Part shown: positions 22,084 to 34,500 of the stretch, piece by piece
How the letters are laid out: each line of letters begins with the position of its first letter
Position numbering within the stretch: position 1 is the stretch's first letter
Origin: Brasenia schreberi
Taxonomy: Eukaryota > Streptophyta > Magnoliopsida > Nymphaeales > Cabombaceae
NCBI GenBank assembly: GCA_036023115.1
Contig: JAYKKT010000074.1
Location: 8,988,501 to 9,052,500, forward strand
Length of the DNA: 64,000 bases
Reading direction: 5' to 3'
Program-made: the position numbers and the translations under genes
Notes under the pieces: generated by a model
What the model was told of the DNA's origin: nothing
What the model saw: only the letters and a program-made list of their open reading frames with translations
The model's database searches: none

Positions 22084-23955
22084 AAAGTAACTCCTATCGA
22101 ATGTGTGCATAACTTTGAGTAGCAGCTCCTTTAAATTTCTAGTACCACTTATAATATATGTGTACGTCTCATTTTACTTCTACTCGCATCAAACATTCTC
22201 ACTAAAATACATGTTAATAAGATTGCGTGCCTCACAAAAGCTAAAGACGAGAAGCACACGAACAATGGCACATAGGCACGAAATTAGCAAACAACCCATG
22301 ATGGGGAGAAAAATTCCACTAGTTCAACGCCTGAAGATCTTAATCATGTTCGATCCGATAACTCACTTGAACTATGTTACATAGGTAGAAAGAAGAGTAT
22401 TTGTTAAAGTTGAGAATGCCTTCCTTGAAGATTGCCCACCATGATCACAAGTTTGCAAGAGTTCAGAAGAAAATACAAGTACGCAGGTCACTTGAAAGAA
22501 AGCAACTTTTCGTGATAGCAGGAAAAGTCTATAAGATTAATCGGGGAAACCATAGTTGTCTCCCAAACTGACGAAGGCCCCAAACTACATGCAAAAGTTA
22601 TGTTGCGCGCCTCATTCACAATTGGTTCACGGGGCTTGTTTACACAGCCGTAAGAGGTTGATGGTGCTCAGAACGTCCTTCAAACATATCATGTTCATGT
22701 CCTCATTAAAGTGGATGAGGAAGATGTTTCCAAAATGCTTTCATAAATTTTCATGCAGCCTCATAATGAGGCTAGAAAGAAATTTCTGTTAAGTATTAAA
22801 ATGAAGAAACAATAAAAAATAATCTAACTTTTCCCATAACATACGGAAACAAAGAATCTATATAACCGACCACATCTATAAAAGCTTAGATGTTGTTCTT
22901 GTTGTTTAGAGATCATGGCTGATCAAGTTGGTTGTTGCCTTGGCGTAAGGAAAGAGAATAACAACTATACTTCCAGTAAAAGGCAGGCTTAAGCTTCTAC
23001 AAGTGACACTTTACAGTCCACGCCTGCTAGTCTTCTTTAGTCATTCTCAAGTCTCTCTGAGAGCAAAACCAGCTTTGTCGCTCCCCTTAGAGAGCAATGA
23101 GCAAACATCTATTGTCCAATATAATTTCTGTCTCTATAAAAGAAACTGGGATCATACTTAGCCTGTCAACGTTTTGTCACAAAACCAAATAATGCCCAAG
23201 TCAGATCACATTCATGAATATGCAAAATCTCATCATATGACAAGAGACTGATTCCAACCAATGATCTAGCTAGAGGGGAGACAACTTGGTATAACAAGAA
23301 GTTCGAGCAAGAATCGAACTCAGTGATCGAAGTTGTTGGGCCTTTGCAGGGAAAGAGAGAAATAGGGATAAAATCCACTTTCTGGCATGCACCAAAGTTT
23401 CACAAAACCAAAAGGCTGATTTCAGTTTCAAACCCATTGTTGCGAATTGCCTGACGCATATGCAATAATTGTATCGGCTTGGACACCGCCAACAGAGAGG
23501 AGCTAGATGTTTACACTGTCCTCAAAGTTAAAACGATGCAGGCAAGAATTATATCAATGGCGACACTACTGTGGTGAAGCCATTACCAGCCTTCAGGATG
23601 ATCTTGGTTGTTTAAGAGCCTCTGATACCAGGGAGGAAGTACATCGTCCAGAAGCTCTGAAGTGGGTATCCATGACGCCCAATTAGAAAAAATCAGCTCC
23701 AACACTCCTCCATCACTACGAGAGCAGAGCCTGCTGCTCAATCCTAGCCCTTCACTTTTTCACCTTGAGTATTGACTTCGCCGTCTCGTGTCGTGTATTG
23801 CGTCTCACGGTGATGTAATGGGCTATCCACGCAAAAGAAAAGCACAGCAAAGCAAAATCTGAAAACGAAAACCATGAATTTGTATATCCATTTACAGACA
23901 CATACAAGGAACCCGACGGTATCTGCTCCAGATGAACACAAGAAACAAGGCGCCG
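22084..23955. other. Unassigned stretch; 3' flank of ATL gene
   Basis: No gene recognised. The part next to 23955 is likely the 3' UTR and downstream flank of the ATL gene. Short frames elsewhere have no recognisable domain. Confidence 0.4.
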
Positions 23956-24717
23956 TCAGAAGCTGCAACTCCTCCTCGCCGGGGCCTCTTCCGCCGGCTC
24001 AATTCTCCGCGGTAAACTACACCCGCTCCCACACCTCCTTAACCCGGACAACCCCTCTGCCGCCGCCGGCAAACCCTCCACCCTCACGACCAAAGCCCCC
24101 ACTTCAGGGGGGTCCTCGGCGGCCGCCGTCTCCCTCCTCTCCTCCGGCTTCTTCTGCGGAGGAGGGAAGAGAGTTGCCCGGCAGAGAGGACAGGAAGTGT
24201 GTGAAGCGATCCATGCGTCGATGCAGTCGGCGTGGAACAAGTGGCTGCATGCCGGCAAGAGCTTCACCGTCTCCCCTTGTTCGAACTCAAAGAGGCAAAC
24301 CGTGCAATCGCTTTCGTCCATCGGTGAGTCCGTCTTGTAAGGGAACGTTGGCAGCGACCGGATGACGTTCGGATCGAGACCCGACGCCAATGAGGAGGCA
24401 CGGCGGGCTCTGGTTGCGGCAGCACGCCTTCGGCGGTGCACGGGCTCTGTTGAATTCTCCTCGGCTAACCAGTGGACGTAGACGGAGAAGAAGGCCATGA
24501 AGAAGAGGGCGGTTAGGAGGACAAGGATGGTGACGGCCATGGAAGAATTGAAGGCTGGGCTCACGTCGACGTAAGGGTTGGCGTTGGTTGATGATGTGCC
24601 GTTCTTGGTGTCGTTGTTGTTGGTATGGGGAGGAGGGGAAGGGGGTTTGAGTTGGTTGTTGGATGAGTCGCCATAGATGGTGGTTGCTACTGATTCGGTG
24701 AGCAGACTGTCTCTCAT
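23956..24717 (-). CDS. ATL-family RING-H2 E3 ubiquitin ligase, intronless
   Basis: Single exon coding for 253 residues. The order is a polar, Ser/Asn/Pro-rich N-terminus (1-58), one membrane helix (about 60-83), a basic stretch with HRRRRAAATRARR, the ATL-specific GLD signature (GLDPNVIRSLPTFPY, 113-127), and a complete RING-H2. Zinc ligands are C138, C141, C157, H159, H162, C165, C176 and C179, with the conserved W169 for E2 contact. The C-terminus is Arg/Glu/Pro-rich. ATL proteins are membrane-anchored E3 ligases, often quickly induced in defence and stress. Lack of introns is normal for the family. A TATA box sits about 65 bp upstream of the ATG. The long open frame on the opposite strand (23874-24365) is a GC-rich shadow. 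Substrate unknown. Confidence 0.93.
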   Translation of the reverse strand: MRDSLLTESVATTIYGDSSNNQLKPPSPPPHTNNNDTKNGTSSTNANPYVDVSPAFNSSMAVTILVLLTALFFMAFFSVYVHWLAEENSTEPVHRRRRAAATRARRASSLASGLDPNVIRSLPTFPYKTDSPMDESDCTVCLFEFEQGETVKLLPACSHLFHADCIDAWIASHTSCPLCRATLFPPPQKKPEERRETAAAEDPPEVGALVVRVEGLPAAAEGLSGLRRCGSGCSLPRRIEPAEEAPARRSCSF

Positions 24718-24780
24718 TGAGATTTGGGCATTTGGTGATCCTGGCGATTGAGAACTCGGGTCAGAAGGGTGTTTCTTAAG

Positions 24781-24790
24781 GGTTTTATAA
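24781..24790 (-). promoter_or_regulatory. TATA box of the ATL gene
   Basis: Minus strand TTATAAAACC, about 65-75 bp upstream of the ATL start codon, leaving room for a leader of roughly 35-40 bases. Position and sequence fit a plant core promoter. Confidence 0.6.
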
Positions 24791-26034
24791 AGTGGGTGAT
24801 TTGATTGTGGGTGAGCTAGGGATGATTTCGCAGCAATTTTGGCACTGGTTCAGAGAGAGAGAGAGAGAGGAAGAGGTGGAAGCTGATTTTGGGTGTTGTG
24901 TAGCACCAGGGATTGATATTCTTTATCCTTTTATCTTTTGTTTGTAAAGGGGAAGAAGATGACAGGAATCGGCTGCTTTTGTATTGAACCATGGTTTTGT
25001 GCATTATTTGACCCACAGAAACCGTAAGGAAATGTGTGTGTGTGTGTGTGTGTGTGAAAGAGAGAGGACGGTTTGTCATTGAAAGATCTGTAGAGTCGAT
25101 GTGACATGTTTGCAACAGGGCTTAGGTCTCCATGACAAGTCCGAAAGGTGCAACCATCATTAGTTTATACAGGAAATGGTTTTCTAACCTTGGTTAATTC
25201 CAATCAAAGGGATTAGCATAGTGCAAAAGGCCCTCTACCTGTTGGGGGTGATAAGTGAACGAAGTCTCTCATAGTTCAACTCGTGCTGCTGCTTCATGTT
25301 TGGTTTAAAGTCATATGAACTGAAAATCAGCATGCTCTATTTAGCTCTTTTTTTTGTAAGTTTATTAAATGACTTTTCCAAAATTTTCACATAAATCATA
25401 CCCCTTGTACTAATTAAAACAATTAAGATAAACGAAGTGCATTTTTCTGTAATGTAACCGAGCTTGCATCCTCTTTCCTTTCTATTTTCAGTGAGATCGC
25501 CGCCTCGCCTGGTTGGATGGAGAAGGACCAGATGAAAGGTGGAACGTATCACTGGGTTTTATCATGAAAAAAGGAAAGATTTCTTATAAGAGCGTAGGCT
25601 CTAATTCTCAATTTTTCTTTTCTTTTCTTCTTTTATTTGGTTTAGGCAAAATAGGATAAGGAAGATTGTGCACCTCGTGGAAGATTGTGACACTTAATAT
25701 CAAGTGGGAAGTGTTAATTATTTGACAGTGTTTATCCCTAGTTGATGATAGTAGGCAAAATTGTCCTCATTGTCTGTGGTTCATGATCGTGTTTATATAG
25801 ATGATCTCAGCAATCACGCTTGTGCAGTGCTAATTGCATTTATTAAGAGCTTTTATTAGAAATAAGTCGACATAAATCTGACTCGATTTTTTTTTTCTTT
25901 GGGTAGACATCAACATAGACTTCTCGTGGTGTTAGGTTTTCATGTGTTACATGCCCAGTAATTTCGTGGTTCCGTGGATCGTTTCATTTTGCCTTGGTGA
26001 TACAAAGATGAATTGATTTTCTAGGGTTACTTTC
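24791..26034. other. ATL upstream region and unassigned DNA
   Basis: Contains a short GA repeat (about 24856-24870) and a (GT)n microsatellite (about 25034-25057). No other gene recognised. Confidence 0.4.
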
Positions 26035-26436
26035 GAGCCCGAATGCAGTAATAAGTAAGTAAGGATCACTACATTTTCGCCCGAATGTAGTGAATCAATT
26101 GCAGAGAGGGTTTCCACATCATGGACAAGTATGGGTAAAGAAGTTAGTCCCGCTATATTGTCGCCCGAATGTAGTGAAAAATTTTCAGAGAGAGTCTCCG
26201 CATTTTAAACATAGACGGATGCGGCGGTAAGGAAGTTAGTTCCATATAATAAGATTCGTATTGGTTCTTAAAATATCGAAACATTATCCGGTAAACTAAT
26301 GGAGGTGGTAGATACTATGATTCGGAGAAAGATTCATATTCTATGTTTACAAGAGACAAAATGGGTTGAAGAAAAAGCAAATGAGATAGAGGATAAAGGT
26401 TTTAAATTATGCTATTCAAGTAAAGAAAATGCTCGA
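26035..26436 (+). mobile_element. LINE D: 5' part of an RTE LINE
   Basis: Plus-strand copy of the LINE 5' region, beginning at GAGCCCGAATG. It has the hairpin-forming repeats (26067-26092 is a 9-bp inverted repeat) and the endonuclease start (RIGS-type sequence around 26255). It stops at GCTCGA, immediately followed by the tail of LINE C in the opposite orientation. The missing remainder of this copy matches what lies inverted next door (see LINE C). Confidence 0.85.
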
Positions 26437-26437
26437 T

Positions 26438-29227
26438 ACAACAACAACAACTAAGCCTTTTCCCATACTAGACGGGGTCGGCTATATGGATTCTTTGTTT
26501 CTACAAATCCTTATCGTGTGCCATGTTAGCAGTTAACTCGCAATAATCTAGATCATTCTTTATTGTTTCTTTCCAACACTTTTGTGGTCGTCCTCTACCT
26601 CTTTTAATACTTTCCAAATTTAGTTTTTCTAACCTTCTTACAGGTTCTTCTTTTTATATATCCAAACCATCTTAAATGATGTTCTCTCATTTTATCCTCT
26701 ATTGGTGTCACTCCTAATTTGTTTCTATTAACCTCGTTATGTATACGGTCTTTTCTTGTATGACCACTCATCCATCTCAACATCTTCATTTATGCCACAG
26801 ACATCTTTTGTATATGTTGATGATTAATTGCCCAACACTCAGAACCATAAAACATGGCAGGCCTAATTGCTGCTCTATAATATTTACCTTTTAACTTTAA
26901 TGGTATCTTCTTATTACAAAGAATACTTGATGCTCCTCTCCATTTTAACCAACCAGCATTAATTCTATGTGTAACATCTCCATTAATTCTTCCATCACTT
27001 TGAAAAATTGACCCTAGGTATTTAAAACTTTCCTTTTAGGGGATGCAATGTGTGCTAATTTTAATTTCTATGTCCTCTGAGGTAACCACATGATCAAACT
27101 TACATTCCATATATTCTGTCTTTGTTCTATTAAGTCGGAGGCCTTTGCTTTCTAATGTTTCTCTCCATAGTTCCAATTTTCTATTAACTTTTTCCTTAGA
27201 CTCTTTCACTAATGCAATGTCATCTGCAAATAACATACACCAAGGTACTTCATCTTGAATATGTTTTGTTAACTCATCCATCACCATTATAAATAAGTAT
27301 GGACTTAAAGTTGATCCTTGATGTAACCCAATATTAACTTCAAAGAAGCCTATCATAACTTCATGAGTCCTCACACATGTTTTTGCACCATCATACATGT
27401 CTCTTATAAGGTTAATGTATGTCAATGGGATATCTCTTTTTTCCAATGTTCTCCAAAGAACCTCCTTTGGTACTCTATCATAAGCTTTTTCTAAATCAAT
27501 AAATATCATGTGAAGGTGTTTTTTTTTTGCTCGAAAATGTTCTATAAGATGTCTCAAATGGTCAATCGCTTCAATAGTAGATTTGCCTGTCATGAATCCT
27601 AATTGGTTTTCTGTTGTACTTGATACTTGTCTTAACCAACGTTCGATAATTCTTTTCTATAATTTCATAGTATGGCTCATTAACTTGATACCTCTATAAT
27701 TCGCACAATTTTGAATGTCTCCCTTGTCCTTATATATGGGTATAAGTGTACTTGCTCTCCATTCCTCGGGCATCTTTTGGTTTTTCCATATTTCATTAAA
27801 TAGTCTTGTTAGCCAAGTGATTCCTATTTCTCCTAGTATTTTCCAAACTTCTATACGAATATTATCTAGTCCTACCGATTTACCACCATTCATATGTTTG
27901 AGAGCCTCTTTGACTTCATCCTTTTGAATACGTCGGTAGAAAGTATGGTTTATATATTTTTCTGATTTGGCTAACTCTCCTAAGCTAATACTAACATCTT
28001 TATTTTCATTAAAAAAATTATAAAAATAGTTTTCTATCTATTTCTTATATCATCATTCGTCACTAGAATTTTTTCCTCCTCGTCCTTGATGAATCTAACA
28101 TAATTAAGATCTTTAGTTTTCTTGTCTCTAAACCCTAGCTATCCTAAAAATATCTCTTTCACCCTCTTTTGAGTTGAATTTTTTATATAAATCCTTCCAA
28201 ATTTTAGCTTTTGCTTTAGTGATGACCTTTTTGGCTTCCTTCTTTTCTTTTTCATAAGCCTCTAAAGTTGTACTAGTTTTCTTAGCATAATGTAATTTGT
28301 AACATGCCCTTTTTGCCTTGATTTTATTTCGCACTACTTCACTCCATCAACAAGCTTCTTTTTGTGCCGGTACACCTCCCTTAGATACACCTAACATATC
28401 TTTTGCCACTTTCCTAATATGTATAGTCTTATTGTTCCACATATCACAGGGTGTACCAACATAATTCCAAACATCTCCTTGAAGGACTTTCTGTTTAAAT
28501 ATATCTTCTTTCTCGCTTTTGAGGTTCCACCATTTAGTCCGAATAGCTCGATCCACTCTTTTCTTCTTTGTCTATTTTTTTTATTTGTAAATCTATAACT
28601 AAAAGTCGATGTTGGGTGATTAAGCTTTCTCCTGGAATTACCTTGCAATCTTTACAACGCGCTCTATCTTTTTTTCTACAAATAAAGTAATCAATTTGTG
28701 TTTGTGATAAGCCATTCTTATAAGTGATTAAATGTTCATCTCGTTTTTTGAAGATTGTATTGACTATAAAGAGATCAAATGCCATAGCAAAATTTAATTG
28801 TGTTTGTGATAAGCCATTCTTATAAGTGATTAAATGTTCATCTCGTTTTTTGAAGATTGTATTGACTATAAAGAGATCAAATGCCATAGCAAAATTTAAA
28901 ATCTCCCTACCTTCCTCGTTTATATCCCCAAAACCAAAGTTTTCATGAATCCCTTGATATGATAATGCCACTTTACCGACATGTCCATTTAAGTCTCCTC
29001 CTGAACAAATCATCTCTCTTTGTGTAATCTTTTGAATCACCTTATGTAACTCTTCCCAAAAAGTTGTCTTTATACTATCTTTTAGTCCTACTTGGATTGT
29101 GTAAGCACAAACTATATTCAAAACCTCTTCTCCTAACATTAATTTCAACGTCATGATTCGGTCACCATATCATTGTATGTCTACTACATTATCATTTAAA
29201 TCTTTATTTATGATAATACCAATTCCG
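26438..29227 (-). mobile_element. LINE C: 3' part of an RTE LINE, inverted relative to LINE D
   Basis: Minus-strand LINE from the TTG-type tail at 26438 to an internal point at 29227. It covers most of the endonuclease, the RT (FADDIALV motif) and the C-terminus. Its 5' edge reads CGGAATTGGTATTATC, which in other copies comes only three bases after the GCTCGA where LINE D ends. D and C are therefore complementary parts of one LINE length. It has several frame breaks and one perfect tandem duplication. Confidence 0.85.
28696..28899 (-). repeat. Perfect 102-bp tandem duplication inside LINE C
   Basis: Two adjacent identical 102-bp units (28696-28797 and 28798-28899) in the endonuclease region. 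The length is a multiple of three, so the frame stays open and the translation repeats 34 residues (FDLFIVNTIFKKRDEH is within each unit). Other LINE copies here have only one unit. Confidence 0.95.
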
Positions 29228-29235
29228 ATAATTGA

Positions 29236-29735
29236 GATTCATAGGGATAGAGAGGAATATACGAGTACTTTTTTTAGTTGAACATAACTTATAAGAAAGT
29301 ACTTTTACTCTTTTTATCTCAACTATAGGTCTTTGGATTGGGATTTGCAACCAAACCACATTGCAAGCATGTAACATGTCAAGCATATCGTAGCGAGAGA
29401 AGGTGGAGGATACAAACCCCTCGTATGCAAACTCTATCCTAACTTCTAAGTTGCACTTGATTAAAGAAGCAACCTTTTGCATTTTAATTTTGACCAATCA
29501 CATCTTTAATTTGATAAATAAGATTCATAGGAACAGAGAAGAATATTCAAATACTTTTTTTAGTCAATTACAACTTATAAGTAAGTATTATCTTTTTTTT
29601 GTCTCAACTATAGGTCTTTGAATTGGGATTTGCAATTACATGGCAAGCATGTAACATCTCAAGCATATTATACACAACGTGGAGGATACAAACTGTTCAA
29701 ACGCAAACTCTATCATAATCAATCTTAACATTCTA
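29236..29735. repeat. Diverged direct repeat, period about 286 bp
   Basis: The two halves (from 29236 and from 29522) share a long series of matching blocks in the same order: GATTCATAGG, AGTACTTTTTTTAGT-like, CTCAACTATAGGTCTTTG, ATTGGGATTTGCAA, GCAAGCATGTAACAT, and GGAGGATACAAAC. They differ by many substitutions and small indels. It could be an old tandem duplication or part of an unrecognised satellite or transposon. Confidence 0.7.
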
Positions 29736-31392
29736 ATTGATGGATATGAATGATTAAGATTTAAAATAAAAAATAACAAGTACATAAATTAAATGCCTTG
29801 TAAAAAATGCATGAGTTTCCCATATGTATAGGGGTAGTTTCATATGCAAAAAGTCCACTTCAACTATCAATTGTTGCCATACACCTACTATGTTACTGCT
29901 ACTACCAAAACCACTTATAAAACATAAATAAACCACAAAATTATGTATGTATAAATATTTAGGTTTTTTAGATGGTTTTGATGTTCATCATAACAATTTT
30001 GATAAGTAAAAGGTAGTTTTTAAAGGTAGGATAGTAAAAGATGACAGTGTGGTGACGCTGATTCAAGCGGTAGCACCATGTGAAACAGAGAATTAGCGGT
30101 AGAACTATGTGAAACGCAGAATCGTGTCATAAAACCTTACGCATATAAGACTACCTCTATATGACACCTTTCAATACATCTATTTTCTCGTCCTGATTAG
30201 TCTCTCTCATCTCCTCTTTCCTCAGTGGCAACAATGGTTTGAGCAGCGTAGATTGGCTTGTATGGCCAATCACGCTTTAAAACCAACCGATAAAGGATCA
30301 ATGTACTGGTACTCCAGAAAAAAAGAACTCAGTTGCCCTTCATGGTAAATTGAGTAACCTCTTCAGAGACGATAGAATAAGACCTTTGAATGCAAACACT
30401 GCAACAATATAACTTCCGCAGATGCTGGAGCAAATTAAAAGGAGATCTCCAATTAACTTTGCATAAGACGTTATTACACGCAAATATAATGGACTATAAG
30501 ATGAAGTCTTGGTAAAATAAATAAAATGTAAATAATAGCTCACAAGAATGATGACATATATTATCCGAATAATTTAATGGTTATGTAACTCTCACGAATG
30601 AAGCTGTACATACAAGATACACTGTTACAATTCTACACAGATTGAGATTTAGATAGAATAGGTAGAAACAAATAAAGACCCTGCCCAAGTATAGCTGAAC
30701 TTACCTACAAGGTGCGGCAAAGCCATGTTTAAGAGATGTTGAAATCAGAAACAGGAAAGCAAGTGTGAACAAAGTTCTAGCCATTAAGATAAGTTACCCG
30801 AGTGCAAAATGAATCTGAGTACTTGAAGTCAGAACTGGGAAGCAAGTATTGAAAGGGTGACTGAACTTTCTCTCAACTATGCAACGAGGGCATGCTTCCT
30901 ACTTCGTTGAGTCACAGTCATGTACATTCCCTACAACAAGTGAACCATAGTCACTTAAGGTTGATCGTCCAAACATCAAATGCCCCTTAATCAACAATAA
31001 ACAAAATCCATAAACTGAAAGAGCAACAACAACAACAACCGATCCTTTTCCCATGCTAGATGGGGTCGTCTAACCAAACGGGCAATTTTAAAAATTTCAA
31101 ATGCACGCAAGATACTAAAGGTTCACGCATATCTGTCTGGATGTATCGCACTGCCATTTTTCCCATATAAGCAATCCAATAGGTTTTCGACTCCAAAAGC
31201 TAGCAAATTCTTATACCAAATATCACCTTGACATGACCCCATATCCATTGGACGGAACTTTATCCAATATGATGTGATGAAGTTTATCACAAAAGTCACA
31301 AGTCAACAAAGTTGACCTACCATTCAGGCAACTAACATATAAAATTAGAATGAAACCGATCTGATCTACACTAGGTATGTTTATGCAGTTAC
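29736..31392. other. Unassigned stretch and CYP97C 3' flank
   Basis: No gene recognised. At 31022-31075 there is a short CAA-repeat plus LINE 3' end relic (CCTTTTCCCATGCTAGATGG), minus orientation. DNA just left of 31393 is the presumed 3' UTR of CYP97C. Confidence 0.4.
31022..31075 (-). mobile_element. Short RTE LINE 3' end relic
   Basis: A CAACAACAACAAC tail followed by about 35 bp matching the LINE 3' end with several differences. Too short to code for anything. Confidence 0.55.
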
Positions 31393-31488
31393 TCATGCAG
31401 AAAAAGGTGATCGCACATACACATCAAGGTTCTTGTGCCTGGTTTTAAGGATCTGAAACATCTGCTACCCCCAATAGATAGATAGACA

Positions 31489-31522
<34 letters not shown>

Positions 31523-34500
31523 AGAGAGAGAGAGAGAGTACGTTTGTTGTATGTATGGTGGCTCCAGTAGTCATACCAATCTCTTGATTAGGAACCAGCT
31601 CAAAATCCATATGCTGAAGCAAAACTGCAAGGGCTACAATTGCTTCTAGCAATGCAAATTGGTCACCAACACACTTACGTGGTCCTCCACTGAATGGAAT
31701 GAACCTAGAAAGGCGCTTCATCCTTTAGATCATGATTTATTCATAAGAATTTGCAGCAGTGTGATGACAGTCAGAAGACTGAAAAGGAGAGTTGAAAATG
31801 AAACTGTACCTGAAATCAGTATTTGTTTCATTTGGAACTGGCCCATCCAAATCAAACCTGTCAGGTATAAATTCTTCTGCTCTTTCCCAGACCTTCATGA
31901 TAACAATAGGATACTTCAGTAAAAATGATAAATGATGGAAAAAGTAATATTAGAACAAAACAGTACTGATTCCCCGACCCAAAAAAAGAAGAAAACTCTG
32001 ATTCAAGATTTCAGAGGAGCAACACTTGTCAAATATTCCATGAGATAATTTTATGGAAAATTACACATCCCAAAAGCTGCCTATCATTCATGTATTTGAA
32101 AAACTTTGGAACTGGACGAGAGTTTCTTAGAGTTTTTCATTTTCATAGGAAATGCTCACTTTCTTTTTCCAAGAAAAACATGCATGAGAAATCGCCAATA
32201 ATAGTACTGCTGGGTGGTGATTATCGAAGCAACATACAACATATACTGAAACGCAGAATAGGTATAAAGAAATCAGGAATTTGAACAATCATACCCTCTA
32301 TAACAAGGAGGAGATGACAAAGGGTAGCAATTGGTATAGTGAAAAACACAAGTTATATGATGGGAAGGAAGATATTACCTTCACCGAGTGGTGTATATTA
32401 TATATTGATATCATTATGTCTTGACCAGCATTAACCTTGTAACTGCCCGGAAGTTCATCAGCCACCTTAGCTCGCCTTAGCAGAACCTAATATGCAAGCA
32501 TAACATGAGAAGAAACAAACAGGTACATGTCAATTTAGGAATTCTTTTCAAGCATCAAAGATGAAGATAGAGACAACACGACAACGAACAGGAGGATGTG
32601 GATATAGTCGCATAGACTCATTTAAGCAACGCAATATATACTTCAATCCTTTTGTGTCTTCAAAACTAGGTAGCCTTCCTTGCAGAACTCTGTCAACCTC
32701 CTCCTGAGCTTTGATTAAGCAGGCTGGATTCTGAAAGAGAAAAATGAATTTGCATCAATACACATTTGAGGACGCACTAGTCTGTCACAAATGAATCATT
32801 TGAATGATATGCTTATAACAAGTATGCATGAGGTGTAAGATTGCTTTTCAAAATGTGAACTCCATGAACTCGACTTCTATCTTCAAAGATGAAGTGAAAG
32901 AGGGATGCCAGTTCCAAAACCTTGCAAAGTAGATACAACGTCCATGTCAAGACAGAACCAGTTGTCTCATGCCCAGCAACCAACATAGACAGCAGGTCAT
33001 CTCGCAATTGCAAACTGGAGACCTGAAATATGTTAAATATTTCCAGATGGTCATAAGAAGGAAAGACGTGGATAAAGCAGCCACACATGCACATGGACAC
33101 CAAAACACATCCCTCCTTGTGGAGTTCAACATAATGTTTCACATGGCAATCTGAAGAAGAGAAGAAAGGGAAATTTTGTAGTCATCATCTTCATGACAGT
33201 CCCTAACTTGTATTGGAAAGAAAGGGTGCCTCTTGAACTGTTACAAGCATGGACTCCCTCTAACAGTTTGCAGCTTTAAAGAGTATGAAAAGTACATGGA
33301 CAATCAAGAAGTGCTGGTTATGGAGTGTGAGCAGATAAGTTTGTATGCATTAGCAGGTGCTGGATATTTGAAACAATTTATGTGTGTCGAGTCCATCCCC
33401 CAAGCGCTGAAGCGATGTGCTTTTCCTTGAAGATTTTATTCTCATCCGAGTCATAAATGCTTAAATTTCTCCAACTTTTTTCTTCAATATGGAGAAAGTC
33501 TTGAAACAGATGCTTATGTCTTGTGTCATGGTAATGGATGTTTGAACATGTCTGTTTTCTTGGTATTCATTTCTGAAAGTTTATGAACTTTCATTTGTTC
33601 TTTGATTTAAATTGAGGAAAATATAGTAAAAAGAAATTTCTAAAATATAAACCCGAAGGCCCAAAACTATGGTCAGATAAGGTTTGGAATTCAATAAGCT
33701 TCCAGAAGTCCTAGAGAAATCACCAATCTCAAAAAGTCAAGTATGTAATATAAACCAAGAACTAGAAGAGCCCCACCAACCAAGCTAACCTGCCACGGCC
33801 TTGCAACCCATTTGAATCACCAGTAAGGTCTCCCCTTAGTTTGGAACCGGGTCTCTTTGCTTTAGTCATTTTTCAGAACATACTTGAAGGATCACGTCCA
33901 ATGAACTGAAGATGCACTTATGGCAACAGTAATCCTGGGGCGTTGCACATCCTGTCCCATTCTGTCAATAACAAGCTCCCTCCTACTGAGCTAAGGCGAG
34001 CAGGCCCCAACTGTAGCCACTTGTTGACTAATTTAAAAAAGTGCAGAACCTGCCAACCATAAGTTTTGCTGGCGTGTGGCCATTTTGGTTGCTAGGGTTT
34101 CCCAACTTGAAATCCACTTTATTTCCCAAGACATATCCAATCAAATGGGATATCAGAACCATCCACGGGAACCTCACGCAGACACGCACACTGTGCCAAC
34201 TTCCAACTTACCCAGAGACATATCTAGAGCGAGTTCAAGCATCTTAAGTCAACAAATACAGTAAGAAAATCTCTATAACTACACCACCCAGAGCAAGTAA
34301 AGTATGCAACATGCATGCCTATGTGTCAGTTCATATTCCACCAACTCAATGAATGCTAAAGAGTGCATGATCCATCAGCATCAGCGCATGTATATGTTTA
34401 ATTCATAAGACTGCTCAATGGGTTCCCACAAACAACAGATCACACAACTGGTCATTTGTATCTTGTGGTCCGGAGATGGTAGAAGTTATTATGACTAGAC

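Noticed and set aside
23874..24365. 163-codon plus-strand frame, proline/serine-rich
   Set aside because: It is antisense to the well-supported ATL gene; the frame is open because of GC-rich codons on the other strand.
26035..29227. Twin-priming as explanation of the inverted LINE
   Set aside because: Twin priming places the tail at the outer edge of the element; here the tail is at the internal junction.
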